From Rhizobium rosettiformans (GTDB lineage: Bacteria > Pseudomonadota > Alphaproteobacteria > Rhizobiales > Rhizobiaceae), in NCBI RefSeq assembly GCF_016806065.1, contig NZ_CP032405.1:1162501-1226500 (forward strand): a stretch of 64,000 nucleotides of DNA, given 5' to 3'. The notes under the pieces were generated by a model. The model was not told the DNA's origin. It worked only from the letters and a program-made list of their open reading frames with translations, and ran no database searches. The stretch's first letter is position 1, and every line of letters begins with the position of its first letter. Positions 26,857 to 35,198 of this stretch are shown piece by piece. The translations under genes were made by a program, and so were the position numbers.

Positions 26857-28266
26857 ATGAGCGCACCCCGCACCCTTTACGACAAGATCTGGGACGACCA
26901 CGTCGTCGATCGCCAGGATGACGGCACCTGTCTTCTCTACATCGACCGTCACCTCGTGCATGAAGTGACGAGCCCCCAGGCCTTCGAAGGTCTGCGCATG
27001 GCTGGCCGCAAGGTCCGCGCGCCGCAGAAAACGCTTGCGGTCGTTGACCACAACGTGCCGACCTCGCCGGACCGCCACCTCGGCATCAAGAACGAGGAAA
27101 GCCGCATTCAGGTCGAGGCGCTCGCTACGAACGCAGCCGAATTCGGCGTCGAATACTACTCGGCTTCCGACAAGCGTCAGGGCATCGTGCACATCGTCGG
27201 CCCGGAACAGGGCTTTACCCTGCCCGGCATGACCATCGTCTGCGGCGATAGCCACACCTCGACGCATGGCGCCTTCGGAGCGCTGGCCCATGGCATCGGC
27301 ACATCAGAGGTCGAGCACGTGCTCGCCACCCAGACGCTGATCCAGAAGAAGGCGAAGAACATGCTGGTGCGTGTGGATGGCGTTTTGCCCGACCACGTCA
27401 CTGCCAAGGACATCATCCTCGCCATCATCGGCGAGATCGGCACGGCCGGCGGCACCGGCCACGTCATCGAATTCGCCGGCGAAGCCATTGAGGCGCTGTC
27501 GATGGAAGGTCGCATGACCGTCTGCAACATGACGATCGAGGGCGGCGCCCGCGCCGGTCTCATCGCCCCCGACGAAAAGACCTTCGAATACATCAAAGAC
27601 AAGCCGCGTGCGCCGAAGGGCGAAGCGCTCGAGCAGGCGATTGCCTACTGGAAGACGCTGAAGTCCGACGAAGGCGCGCACTTCGATCGCGTCGTCGTAC
27701 TCGACGCGGCCAACCTGCCGCCGATCGTCTCCTGGGGCTCGTCGCCGGAAGACGTCGTATCGATCGAGGGCGTCGTCCCGAACCCCGACGACATCCAGGA
27801 CGAGACGAAGCGCACCTCCAAGTGGCGTGCGCTCGACTATATGGGCCTGAAGCCAGGCACCAAGATCACCGACATCGCCATCGACCGCGTCTTCATCGGC
27901 TCCTGCACCAATGGCCGCATCGAGGACCTGCGCGAAGTGGCGAAGGTCGTTGAAGGCAAGACGGTGGCATCCACGGTATCGGCCATGATCGTTCCGGGCT
28001 CCGGCCTGGTGAAGGAACAGGCCGAAGCCGAAGGTCTCGACAAGATCTTCAAGGCGGCCGGCTTTGACTGGCGCGAGCCGGGCTGCTCCATGTGCCTCGC
28101 CATGAACGACGACCGCCTGAAGCCGGGCGAGCGCTGCGCATCGACCTCGAACCGCAACTTCGAAGGCCGCCAGGGCTTCAAGGGCCGCACACACCTCGTT
28201 TCGCCGGCCATGGCCGCTGCAGCCGCTGTAGCGGGTCACTTCGTCGACATCCGCAGCTTCAAGTAA
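26857..28266 (+). CDS. leuC: 3-isopropylmalate dehydratase large subunit
   Basis: LeuC carries the [4Fe-4S] cluster of isopropylmalate isomerase and pairs with LeuD (1480-2085). The 469-residue protein has the N-terminal [20 protein letters not shown] and [29 protein letters not shown], and the three cluster cysteines: one in [14 protein letters not shown] near 348 and two in [11 protein letters not shown] near 410. [10 protein letters not shown] and the C-terminal [12 protein letters not shown] complete the family pattern. It has its own promoter region and a strong rho-independent terminator, so it is a single-gene transcript. Confidence 0.97.
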   Translation: MSAPRTLYDKIWDDHVVDRQDDGTCLLYIDRHLVHEVTSPQAFEGLRMAGRKVRAPQKTLAVVDHNVPTSPDRHLGIKNEESRIQVEALATNAAEFGVEYYSASDKRQGIVHIVGPEQGFTLPGMTIVCGDSHTSTHGAFGALAHGIGTSEVEHVLATQTLIQKKAKNMLVRVDGVLPDHVTAKDIILAIIGEIGTAGGTGHVIEFAGEAIEALSMEGRMTVCNMTIEGGARAGLIAPDEKTFEYIKDKPRAPKGEALEQAIAYWKTLKSDEGAHFDRVVVLDAANLPPIVSWGSSPEDVVSIEGVVPNPDDIQDETKRTSKWRALDYMGLKPGTKITDIAIDRVFIGSCTNGRIEDLREVAKVVEGKTVASTVSAMIVPGSGLVKEQAEAEGLDKIFKAAGFDWREPGCSMCLAMNDDRLKPGERCASTSNRNFEGRQGFKGRTHLVSPAMAAAAAVAGHFVDIRSFK

Positions 28267-28292
28267 GCGCAAGCGACAATCGACCGATTATC

Positions 28293-28325
28293 AACCGCCC
28301 GCTGTAAAGCGGGCGGTTTCTTTTT
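28293..28325 (+). terminator. Rho-independent terminator of leuC
   Basis: An 11-bp perfect stem AACCGCCCGCT / AGCGGGCGGTT with a GTAA loop is followed by TTCTTTTT, 26 bases after the leuC stop. Confidence 0.92.
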
Positions 28326-28448
28326 GGCTGCCCGTTGCAAACAGACGTGAAGCGACTATCGTCGCGCTGTCACAAAACTGTCATCTGCCGCTTGCGGGTC
28401 TCTCATGAAAACCAGTGAATTCGCCAACTCGATCCGCAGGCTGCGGTC

Positions 28449-29279
28449 GTGAGTGCTGTTGCCGTAGGGTTGGCGCTTGTCGCCGCGATCTTGCACGCCA
28501 GTTGGAACGCCTTCCTGCGGACAGGAGCAGATCGTCTCTGGTCGATCACCGTGATGAGCCTGGCGGGCAGTATCATCACCCTCCCCCTGCTTTTTACGGT
28601 GCCTGTGCCGGGGGCAGCCGCGTGGCCCTATATCCTGCTCTCCGCAAGCCTTCAGGTGGGCTACAGCCTGTTTCTGGTGGCGGCTTACCGGCATGGCGAA
28701 CTCGGTCAGGTCTACCCGATCGTTCGTGGCACGGTTCCTCTCCTGGTCACGATCGGCGGCTTTGTCTTCTTCGGAGAGGTCTTGGGGCCATGGCAGACCC
28801 TCGGCGTCATCATGATTGCGACCGGCATCATGAGCCTGTCGCTTGGCAAGACCCGGGCTGCGACCTCATCGATCCTGTTCGCGCTGACCACTGGCCTGAT
28901 CATCGCCTGCTATTCGACCGTCGACTCGCGCGGTGTGAAGCTGGTCGAAGAACCCATCGCCTATGCGCTCTGGGTGCTGTTTCTTTTTGGCATCATGATC
29001 ACGATCGCCTTTGCCGTGGCACGTCGGGGCCTGATCATCGATCTGCGCTCGCCGCTGACCTGGAAGGCGGCCGCTGGAGGCGTCGTCGCCATGCTGGCCT
29101 ATGGCCTCGTCGTAGTGGCCTATGCCTATGCCCCTGCAGGGCTTGTCACGGCAGTCAGGGAAACAAGTGTCGTCTTCGCCGTCTTGATCGGCGCCCTCCT
29201 GCTGGGCGAGCCTCTCACCGTCCGCCGGCTTCTCGCCTGTCTGATCGTTGCCGGCGGCGCAATCAGCGTCAGTCTCTGA
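28449..29279 (+). CDS. EamA/DMT-family transporter
   Basis: A 276-residue inner-membrane protein with ten predicted helices in two repeated halves, the drug/metabolite transporter (EamA) layout. ASWNAFLRTGADRLW near residue 15 and GQVYPIVRGTVPLL near 85 belong to the first half; ETSVVFAVLIGALLLGEPL near 238 belongs to the second. The start is assigned to GTG at 28449, since no ATG lies before the first helix; the ribosome-binding site is weak. It is a lone gene between leuC and rplS. Substrate (metabolite efflux or uptake) is unknown. Confidence 0.83.
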   Translation: MSAVAVGLALVAAILHASWNAFLRTGADRLWSITVMSLAGSIITLPLLFTVPVPGAAAWPYILLSASLQVGYSLFLVAAYRHGELGQVYPIVRGTVPLLVTIGGFVFFGEVLGPWQTLGVIMIATGIMSLSLGKTRAATSSILFALTTGLIIACYSTVDSRGVKLVEEPIAYALWVLFLFGIMITIAFAVARRGLIIDLRSPLTWKAAAGGVVAMLAYGLVVVAYAYAPAGLVTAVRETSVVFAVLIGALLLGEPLTVRRLLACLIVAGGAISVSL

Positions 29280-29297
29280 CAGAAAGCCAAAACGAAA

Positions 29298-29322
29298 AAA
29301 GGCTCCGGAAACCGGAGCCTTT
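29298..29322. terminator. Bidirectional terminator between the DMT gene and rplS
   Basis: AAAGGCTCCGG / CCGGAGCCTTT, an 11-bp perfect stem with a 3-base loop, flanked by A6 on the left and TTT on the right. It serves both convergent genes and is strongest for rplS because of the A-run. Confidence 0.9.
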
Positions 29323-29347
29323 CGTCATGCGATATGCTGGCAGCTGC

Positions 29348-29884
29348 TTATTCGGCAGAAGCTTCGGCAGCGGCTGCAGCTTCTGCAGCAGCGGCCTTTT
29401 CAGCGGCTTCGGCTGCTGCCTTTTCGGCGGCCAGTGCCTGTGCTGCTGCGACCTTCTCAGCTTCCAGACGTGCCTTTTCCTCGGCAACGGCGGCGCGCTC
29501 GGCGTCGTTCAGCTTGCGGGCGCGGGTACCGGTGTTCTCGACGATACGAGCCGACTTGCCGCGACGATCGCGCAGGTAGTAGAGCTTGGCGCGACGGACC
29601 TTACCACGGCGAACGATTTCGACGCTTTCGACGAGCGGCGAGTAGACCGGGAATACGCGCTCGACGCCTTCGCCGTAGGAGATCTTGCGAACCGTGAAGC
29701 TTTCGTTGATGCCGCCGCCCGAACGAGCGATGCAAACGCCTTCATAAGCCTGTACGCGGGTACGGTTGCCTTCCTTGACGGTGACGTTGACGCGGAGCGT
29801 GTCGCCCGGGGAGAATTCCGGAAGCTTGCGCTTGGCTTCGATCTTGGCGGCCTGTTCGGCTTCCAGCTGCTGAATGATGTTCAT
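29348..29884 (-). CDS. rplS: 50S ribosomal protein L19 with alanine-rich C-terminal extension
   Basis: L19 sits at the 30S-50S interface. Residues 1 to about 118 are the standard protein: [26 protein letters not shown] and [15 protein letters not shown]. Beyond that, about 60 residues form an Ala/Glu/Lys-rich tail, predicted to be a long charged helix, taking the protein to 178 residues. The ATG at 29884 gives the standard MNIIQQLE start; the frame is open further upstream. In many bacteria rplS closes the rpsP-rimM-trmD operon; here a TauE/SafE gene in the opposite direction separates it from trmD, so it needs its own promoter. Confidence 0.95.
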   Translation of the reverse strand: MNIIQQLEAEQAAKIEAKRKLPEFSPGDTLRVNVTVKEGNRTRVQAYEGVCIARSGGGINESFTVRKISYGEGVERVFPVYSPLVESVEIVRRGKVRRAKLYYLRDRRGKSARIVENTGTRARKLNDAERAAVAEEKARLEAEKVAAAQALAAEKAAAEAAEKAAAAEAAAAAEASAE

Positions 29885-30162
29885 GTCTAACCTCGGTTTT
29901 CTTCTGAAACAGCCAGAGCGCTCAACGATCATCCCTTGGAACGAGCCTGAGGATATTGACCCTGACGGGCCGGAGCGAATTCGCAGTTCTTTGTTGTGGC
30001 AGACGGGCGAAGAGCCCATTTCCGAGGCGGCCAATACACCAAGACGCTCCGCTTGTCACCCCTGGCGCTGCGAAATTTTGCATGTGCGTTGTGGCGCGAA
30101 GCCTTGCGGCGCAGGAACTCTCCTCCTATCACGTCCTCCTCATCATGGAGGAGATGATACAT

Positions 30163-30909
30163 ATGTCGATGGCTCTGATCGCGCTGCTCTTTGCGGCGGG
30201 CTTCCTGTCTGGCGCTGTCAATGCGATCGCCGGCGGCGGGACCTTCCTCACTTTCGGCGCACTGACACTTGTCGGCCTTCCGCCGATCAGCGCCAACGCC
30301 ACCTCCTCGGTCACTCAGATCCCCGGCTACATCACATCGACGCTCGCCTATGGCAAGGAATTGCGGGCCATGGGACGCGGGGTATGGGTCCTCGCTGCCG
30401 TTTCGGCCGTCGGGGCTCTCGGAGGCGCGCTGTTCCTGATTTCGCTCTCCAATCCCGCCTTCCGAACCATGGTTCCCTGGCTGCTGCTCGTCGCGACAGT
30501 GATCTTCGCGGCGGGGCCGAAGTTGAGGCCGAAGACACAAGGCGAGAGCCATCCGGCCAGCCCGCTCGGGCTTGCGCTGCAGGGTGTGACGTCCTTCTAT
30601 GGCGGCTTCTTCGGCGCCGGCATGGGCATCATGATGCTGGCATCACTGGGGCTGGCGAGCGGCGGTGACTATCACCGCCTCAACGCGCTGAAAAACTTCC
30701 TGTCGATCGTCATCGCAGCCGTCGCGATCGTCGTCTTCGTCGGTGCGGGCGCGCTCTCCTGGCTTCACGCCCTGATCATGATCCCGGCCGTGGCCGCCGG
30801 CGGCTATGCGGGCGTGGCGATGGCCAGAAAGGTCCCGCAGGCTGTCTTGCGTTGGATCGTGGTCGCCGCAGGTCTGGCGCTTGCCGCCTACTACTTTGTA
30901 ACCGGCTGA
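30163..30909 (+). CDS. TauE/SafE-family (TSUP) membrane transporter
   Basis: A 248-residue inner-membrane protein of the TSUP family with about seven to eight hydrophobic segments. The duplicated signature is visible: [21 protein letters not shown] near 11-31 and [16 protein letters not shown] near 140-155. Members export sulfite, sulfoacetate or other organosulfur anions, but the substrate here is unknown. GGAGGAG eight to nine bases before the ATG at 30163 selects this start over in-frame ATGs at 30145 and 30154. Its 3' end overlaps that of trmD by 19 bases on the other strand. Confidence 0.86.
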   Translation: MSMALIALLFAAGFLSGAVNAIAGGGTFLTFGALTLVGLPPISANATSSVTQIPGYITSTLAYGKELRAMGRGVWVLAAVSAVGALGGALFLISLSNPAFRTMVPWLLLVATVIFAAGPKLRPKTQGESHPASPLGLALQGVTSFYGGFFGAGMGIMMLASLGLASGGDYHRLNALKNFLSIVIAAVAIVVFVGAGALSWLHALIMIPAVAAGGYAGVAMARKVPQAVLRWIVVAAGLALAAYYFVTG

Positions 30910-31583
30910 TCGGGCAACAGGTCAGGGCGCCGCTCGCCGGTAAGCTTCACCGCCTGCTCATGTCGCCATTTTTCGATGGCGGCATGATTTCCAGATGTAA
31001 GAACTTCGGGAATCGCCCGCCCTTCGAAGACCTGGGGACGCGTGTATTGCGGATGTTCGAGCAAACCACCCTCGAAACTTTCATGCACGCCGGACAACTG
31101 GTTGCCCATCACGCCGGGCAGGATGCGTACCACCGCATCGAGTAGCGTCAGCGCCGCGGGCTCACCACCCGAGAGGATGTAATCGCCGATCGAGACTTCT
31201 TCGAGTTGGCGCGCATCGATCACCCGTTGGTCGACGCCCTCGAAGCGCCCACAGACGATCACTACGCCTTCACCTGCGGCAAGTTGTCGAACCCGCTCCT
31301 GCGTCAGCGGACGACCCCGCGGGCTCATCAGCAGGCGAGGACGTCCATCGTCGGCTATGGAATCGATGGCACGCGCCAGCACATCGGGACGCAGCACCAT
31401 GCCGGCACCGCCACCCGACGGGGTATCGTCGACGCTGCGATGTCTGTCTTCGGCGAAATCGCGGATCTGCACCGCCTCCAGGGCCCAGTCGCCACGCTCC
31501 ATCGCCCGGCCCGCGAGCGCCAGACCGAGATGGCCCGGAAACATGTCCGGATAGAGCGTCAGGATGGAAGCCTTGAAAGGCAT
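30891..31583 (-). CDS. trmD: tRNA (guanine-N1)-methyltransferase TrmD
   Basis: TrmD methylates G37 next to the anticodon of several tRNAs to prevent frameshifting. The 230-residue protein has the SPOUT knot for SAM binding, [12 protein letters not shown] at 130-141, plus [13 protein letters not shown] near 110-122 and [13 protein letters not shown] at 52-64. The start at 31583 gives the family N-terminus [12 protein letters not shown]; an ATG at 31601 would add six residues and overlap rimM. Neither has a strong ribosome-binding site, so translation is probably coupled to rimM, which ends eight bases upstream. Confidence 0.95.
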   Translation of the reverse strand: MPFKASILTLYPDMFPGHLGLALAGRAMERGDWALEAVQIRDFAEDRHRSVDDTPSGGGAGMVLRPDVLARAIDSIADDGRPRLLMSPRGRPLTQERVRQLAAGEGVVIVCGRFEGVDQRVIDARQLEEVSIGDYILSGGEPAALTLLDAVVRILPGVMGNQLSGVHESFEGGLLEHPQYTRPQVFEGRAIPEVLTSGNHAAIEKWRHEQAVKLTGERRPDLLPDQPVTK

Positions 31584-31590
31584 GGGACGC

Positions 31591-32169
31591 TCAGCGGCCA
31601 TTGTTCGGCCGCGGCTTGCCGCCGGCATTGCCGTAGGGCTTCTCTTCCCCGTCATCCTTCAGACCGGCTGCAATCGGATCGACGAGCAGACGGCCGCCTT
31701 CGAGATCGATCTCGAGCACGGCGGCTTCGGAAAAAGGAATGAGCACGGGCCGCTTGCCGGGGCCCTTCAACTCGAGCAGGTCACCGGCGCCGAAATCATA
31801 GACGGCGGTCACCGCGCCGTAGTGATTGTTCTCGGCGTCATAGACCTCGAGGCCTTCGAGATCGGCATAATAGAATTCGTCCTCGTCGAGATCGTCATCC
31901 GGCAGCGCATCCCGGTCGACAAAAAGCTCGGTGCCGTTGAGTGCTTCGGCGGCGTTGCGATCGTTGACCCCGCGGAAACGGACGAGGGCCACCGTCTTGC
32001 CGTCACGGATCTCGAGGATCTCGAACTTTCGACCATCGGCCGCATAGAGGAAGCCGTAGTCGCCGAGACCGAGCGGATCTTCGGTGAAGGTCTTGACCCG
32101 CACCTCGCCCCGGAGCCCCTGGGCGGCACCGATCACGGCCATCAGTATCGGATTTTCAAGCTTGCTCAT
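31591..32169 (-). CDS. rimM: Ribosome maturation factor RimM
   Basis: RimM binds S19 and helps mature the 30S head. The 192-residue protein has an N-terminal RimM domain ([23 protein letters not shown] near 14-36, [15 protein letters not shown] near 63-77). A C-terminal PRC-barrel follows ([37 protein letters not shown]), and then a polar tail rich in Gly/Asn/Lys. It is directly followed by trmD. The rpsP gene lies upstream but is separated by a terminator and a MITE-like repeat, so rimM-trmD probably has its own promoter. Confidence 0.94.
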   Translation of the reverse strand: MSKLENPILMAVIGAAQGLRGEVRVKTFTEDPLGLGDYGFLYAADGRKFEILEIRDGKTVALVRFRGVNDRNAAEALNGTELFVDRDALPDDDLDEDEFYYADLEGLEVYDAENNHYGAVTAVYDFGAGDLLELKGPGKRPVLIPFSEAAVLEIDLEGGRLLVDPIAAGLKDDGEEKPYGNAGGKPRPNNGR

Positions 32170-32213
32170 GAGTGGGAACGGTCCTGCACACGTCTCGGTT
32201 CGACATTCCTTTT

Positions 32214-32477
32214 ATACCAAGTGTCGATGATAGAAACCCATAGGATCGGCTCGACCGCCCTTTCTGGCTAGGAGAGGTCCGAAGAGCGATGCTGGCGCAT
32301 CGGTCAAGGAGCTCGACGACGCCAGAACGGGCGGGAAGCCGACCAAAGGTGGCTTATTGTGGGCCTCTGGCGTTGTTGCGCTGCTTGGCCGATGCGACAG
32401 CATCGCCCGGCGCGCCGCGCCTAGCCAGAAACCCACAATAAGCCATCCTATCGGTTCCTATCATCGACACTTGGTAT
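32214..32477. mobile_element. 264-bp MITE-like element with 33-bp terminal inverted repeats
   Basis: The ends 32214-32246 and 32445-32477 are inverted copies matching at 31 of 33 positions and start ATACCAAGTGTCGATG. Inner inverted segments share the same centre near 32346: 32261-32272 with 32420-32431, and 32288-32326 with 32366-32404 (33 of 39). The element is therefore one long imperfect palindrome. A third pair, 32351-32363 with 32432-32444, is perfect but off-centre. It encodes no plausible protein, and TA-rich ends suggest a TA target. It lies between the rpsP terminator and rimM. It could alternatively be a named rhizobial intergenic repeat. Confidence 0.8.
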
Positions 32478-32510
32478 TAGGCGGAAGCGACCGGAAAGAA
32501 AACGCAAAAA

Positions 32511-32536
32511 CGGGCGGTGGGATGACCCACCGCCCG
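32511..32536 (-). terminator. Rho-independent terminator of rpsP
   Basis: An 11-bp perfect stem (CGGGCGGTGGG / CCCACCGCCCG on the plus strand) with a 4-base loop is followed on the minus strand by TTTTTGCG. It ends the rpsP transcript before rimM. Confidence 0.92.
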
Positions 32537-32557
32537 CTGAAAACGGCTATTTGCCGA

Positions 32558-32932
32558 TTATTCTGCAGCGGCTTCCGAAGCGGCGGCAGCAGCGTCAGCG
32601 GCCTTCTGGGCACGCTCGGCAGCGCGCTCCTGAGCCTTCTTGCCCGGCTTTGCCTTGTCCGGGTTGCTGCGGGCGGCGCGCTCGGCGAGACCAGCTTCAG
32701 CCATGAAGCGAAGAACGCGGTCGGTCGGCTGTGCGCCCTTGGCAACCCAAGCCTTGATGGCTTCTGCGTCCAGCTCGACGCGCTTTTCGTTGTCCTTGCC
32801 CAGCATCGGGTTCCAGGAACCAACCTTGTCGAGGAAACGGCCGTCGCGCGGCGAACGGGCGTCGGCAACGACGATCTGGTAGTACGGGCGCTTCTTGGAA
32901 CCACCGCGGGCGAGACGAATCTTGAGGGACAT
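32558..32932 (-). CDS. rpsP: 30S ribosomal protein S16 with alanine-rich tail
   Basis: S16 binds 16S rRNA early in 30S assembly. The first 80 or so residues are the standard protein ([26 protein letters not shown]..., [21 protein letters not shown]). About 40 more residues form a Lys/Arg then Ala/Glu-rich tail ending in EAAAE, giving 124 residues. The ATG at 32932 is the conserved start; the frame is open upstream to 33049. It lies 67 bases downstream of the chorismate mutase gene, in the ffh direction, and ends in a strong terminator. Confidence 0.96.
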   Translation of the reverse strand: MSLKIRLARGGSKKRPYYQIVVADARSPRDGRFLDKVGSWNPMLGKDNEKRVELDAEAIKAWVAKGAQPTDRVLRFMAEAGLAERAARSNPDKAKPGKKAQERAAERAQKAADAAAAASEAAAE

Positions 32933-32999
32933 TGCATTACTCCTTAGGTTTTCGATGCAGGCTGCCGGGGCATACCTGTTTTTCTTGTTGAGGCCGCCG

Positions 33000-33320
33000 T
33001 CAGGCGGTCTTTTCGGTTGCACCGCCATGTTCGGCGGCAATGGCTTCATGATGCCGGATGACTTCCTTGATGATGAAGTTCAGGAACTTCTCGGCGAAAT
33101 CCGGGTCCAGATTGGCATCCTGAGCCAGATGGCGCAGGCGGGTGATCTGGTATTCCTCGCGCGCCGGATCGGCGGGCGGCAATTCGTGTGTGGCCTTCAG
33201 CACGCCGACGGCCTTGGTGCAGCGGAAGCGCTCCGCCAGCATGTGGACCAGCGCCGCGTCGATATTGTCGATCGACTGGCGATAGCCTGACAGTTGCTCC
33301 TTGACGGACGAATCAATCAT
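33000..33320 (-). CDS. Chorismate mutase (AroQ type)
   Basis: A 106-residue monofunctional AroQ chorismate mutase that converts chorismate to prephenate for Phe and Tyr synthesis. The three-helix pattern is clear: [28 protein letters not shown] (first helix with catalytic Arg/Lys), [22 protein letters not shown], and [20 protein letters not shown]. No prephenate dehydrogenase or dehydratase domain is fused. The ATG at 33320 is chosen over an open upstream frame that would run into ffh; it starts ten bases after the ffh stop, so it is co-transcribed with ffh and probably rpsP. Confidence 0.92.
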   Translation of the reverse strand: MIDSSVKEQLSGYRQSIDNIDAALVHMLAERFRCTKAVGVLKATHELPPADPAREEYQITRLRHLAQDANLDPDFAEKFLNFIIKEVIRHHEAIAAEHGGATEKTA

Positions 33321-33330
33321 CGGCGCCCTC

Positions 33331-34890
33331 TCACTTCTTCTTCGGCAGGCCTGGAAGGCCGGGGAAACCGCCACCACCGAGGCCGGGAAGTTTCTGACCC
33401 CCAAGACCCGGCAGGCCGCCAGCGCCCAGACCGGGCAAGCTGCCAGGCTTCATGCCGGCCGCTTCCGCCTGCTTGGCAAGCGCCTCAAGCTGCTTCGGAT
33501 CCATTTTCGACAGATCCGGCATGCCCATGCCGCCGAGGCCCATCTTGGAGGCGAGACCGCCCATCATCTGCTTCATCATGCCGCCGCCCTTCTTGCCGCC
33601 CATGGCTTTCATCATGTCGGCCATCTGGCGATGCATCTTCAAGAGCTTGTTGATGTCGGAGGCATCAGTGCCGGAGCCGGCCGCGATGCGCTTCTTGCGG
33701 GAATGCTTCAAGACGTCAGGATTGGCGCGTTCGGCCTTGGTCATCGAAGAGATGATTGCGAGCTGACGCTTGAACACCTTGTCGTCGAGACCGGCGGCCG
33801 AGATCTTGTCCTTCATGCCGGCCATGCCCGGCATCATGCCCATGATCCCGCCCATGCCGCCCATGGCCTGCATCTGCTTGATCTGTTCGGCGAGGTCGTT
33901 GAGGTCGAACTTGCCCTTGGCCATCTTCTCGGCCATGGCGCGGGCCTTGTCCGCGTCGATGTTCTCGGCGGCCTTTTCGACCAGCGAAACGATGTCGCCC
34001 ATGCCGAGGATGCGGTCGGCGATACGGCGGGGATGGAACTCATCGAGCTCCGACATCTTTTCGCCGACACCGATCAGCTTGATCGGCTTGCCGGTGACGG
34101 CACGCATCGAAAGGGCAGCACCACCACGGCCATCGCCGTCCATGCGGGTAAGAACGAGGCCTGTGATGCCGACGCGTTCGTCGAAGTTGCGGGCGAGATT
34201 GACGGCGTCCTGACCGGTCAGCGAGTCTGCGACGAGCAGGATTTCATGCGGCTTGGCGCGAGACTTGATCTCGGCCATCTCGATCATCAGCGGCTCGTCG
34301 ATATGCGTACGGCCGGCGGTGTCGAGGATGACCACGTCATGGCCGCCAAGCTTCGCGGCTTGCACAGCACGCGATGCAATATCGGTCGGCGACTGGCCGG
34401 CAATAACCGGCAGCGTATCGATGCCGGTCTGCACGCCGAGCTGGCGAAGCTGTTCCTGAGCGGCCGGACGACGCGTGTCGAGCGAGGCCATCAGGACCTT
34501 CTTCTTGTCGCGATCCGTCAGGCGCTTGGCGATCTTGCCAGTGGTGGTGGTTTTACCCGAGCCCTGCAGACCGACCATCATGATGACGACGGGCGCTGCG
34601 GCATTGAGATCGATCGACACACCTTCCGTGCCGAGCATTTCGACCAGCTCGTCATGGACGATCTTGACGACCATCTGCCCGGGCTTGATCGATTTCAGGA
34701 CCGAGGCGCCAACGGCCTTTTCGCGGACCTTTTCGGTGAAGGCGCGGACCACTTCGAGGGCCACGTCGGCCTCGAGAAGAGCACGACGGACCTCGCGCAG
34801 AGCAGCCGAGACATCCGCCTCGGACAGCGCGCCACGGCCGGTCAGTCCATTCAGAATGGATCCAAGACGGTCCTGGAGGTTCTCAAACAT
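33331..34890 (-). CDS. ffh: Signal recognition particle GTPase Ffh
   Basis: Ffh with 4.5S RNA targets inner-membrane proteins to FtsY, whose gene lies at 43261. The 519-residue protein has an N-domain (LGSILNGLTGRGALSEADV), a G-domain with GLQGSGKTTTTGKIAKR near 108-124, DTRRPAAQEQL, DTAGRTHID and TRMDGDGRGGAAL, and a methionine-rich M-domain with GGMGGIMGMMPGMAGM. It ends in an unusual Gly/Pro/Leu tail (GLPGLGGQKLPGLGG). The ATG at 34890 has AAGGAAGAGCCG before it; the frame stays open for 300 bases more. An attenuator-like hairpin lies 79 bases upstream. Confidence 0.97.
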   Translation of the reverse strand: MFENLQDRLGSILNGLTGRGALSEADVSAALREVRRALLEADVALEVVRAFTEKVREKAVGASVLKSIKPGQMVVKIVHDELVEMLGTEGVSIDLNAAAPVVIMMVGLQGSGKTTTTGKIAKRLTDRDKKKVLMASLDTRRPAAQEQLRQLGVQTGIDTLPVIAGQSPTDIASRAVQAAKLGGHDVVILDTAGRTHIDEPLMIEMAEIKSRAKPHEILLVADSLTGQDAVNLARNFDERVGITGLVLTRMDGDGRGGAALSMRAVTGKPIKLIGVGEKMSELDEFHPRRIADRILGMGDIVSLVEKAAENIDADKARAMAEKMAKGKFDLNDLAEQIKQMQAMGGMGGIMGMMPGMAGMKDKISAAGLDDKVFKRQLAIISSMTKAERANPDVLKHSRKKRIAAGSGTDASDINKLLKMHRQMADMMKAMGGKKGGGMMKQMMGGLASKMGLGGMGMPDLSKMDPKQLEALAKQAEAAGMKPGSLPGLGAGGLPGLGGQKLPGLGGGGFPGLPGLPKKK

Positions 34891-35198
34891 CGGCTCTTCC
34901 TTGCATGGTTTCGGACACCCGAAACCTCGGTCTTCTCCGCGCGGAAAACAAGACGCAAAGCCAAAAAGCACCCGAGGGCGCAACGCGCTGTCGGGTGTTG
35001 ACCTCCGGGATCTCTTTATACCTTCACGGGTCCCGGTCGGCGGCTCGGAGTGCTCGTCTCTTCGCAGATTGCGGCGGATAAACAGGAAAACGGCCGGGAA
35101 GTCAAGCGAAGTCCGGAGGAACAAGGACTTCACGCGGAGTTGACGATCTGCGGCACGCCCATTGTCGTACAACCGACGAAACCACATATGGGTATGCC
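34891..35198. other. Divergent leader region between ffh and the metallo-hydrolase gene
   Basis: This 308-base gap holds no gene. On the minus strand it contains two successive hairpins before ffh: CCGGGA/TCCCGG at 35005-35036, and the terminator-like stem at 34969-34997. TATAAA between the arms of the first (minus strand, about 35014-35020) could instead be a -10 box. The plus-strand promoter of the metallo-hydrolase is not obvious. Confidence 0.5.
34969..34997 (-). terminator. Attenuator-like hairpin in the ffh leader
   Basis: CACCCGA pairs with TCGGGTG, with an inner GCG/CGC stem, and on the minus strand the structure is followed by CTTTTTGG. It looks like an intrinsic terminator, but no minus-strand gene precedes it, so it may act as an attenuator for ffh or end a small RNA. 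Confidence 0.6.

Noticed and set aside
33301..35001. 566-codon plus-strand frame opposite ffh
   Set aside because: Antisense shadow of ffh; its His/Leu/Gly-rich composition is typical of the mirrored frame.
35120..35150. Possible EcfG-type general-stress promoter (GGAAC) before the metallo-hydrolase
   Set aside because: The spacing to the GTT half is too short and the -10 part does not match the expected CGTT pattern.
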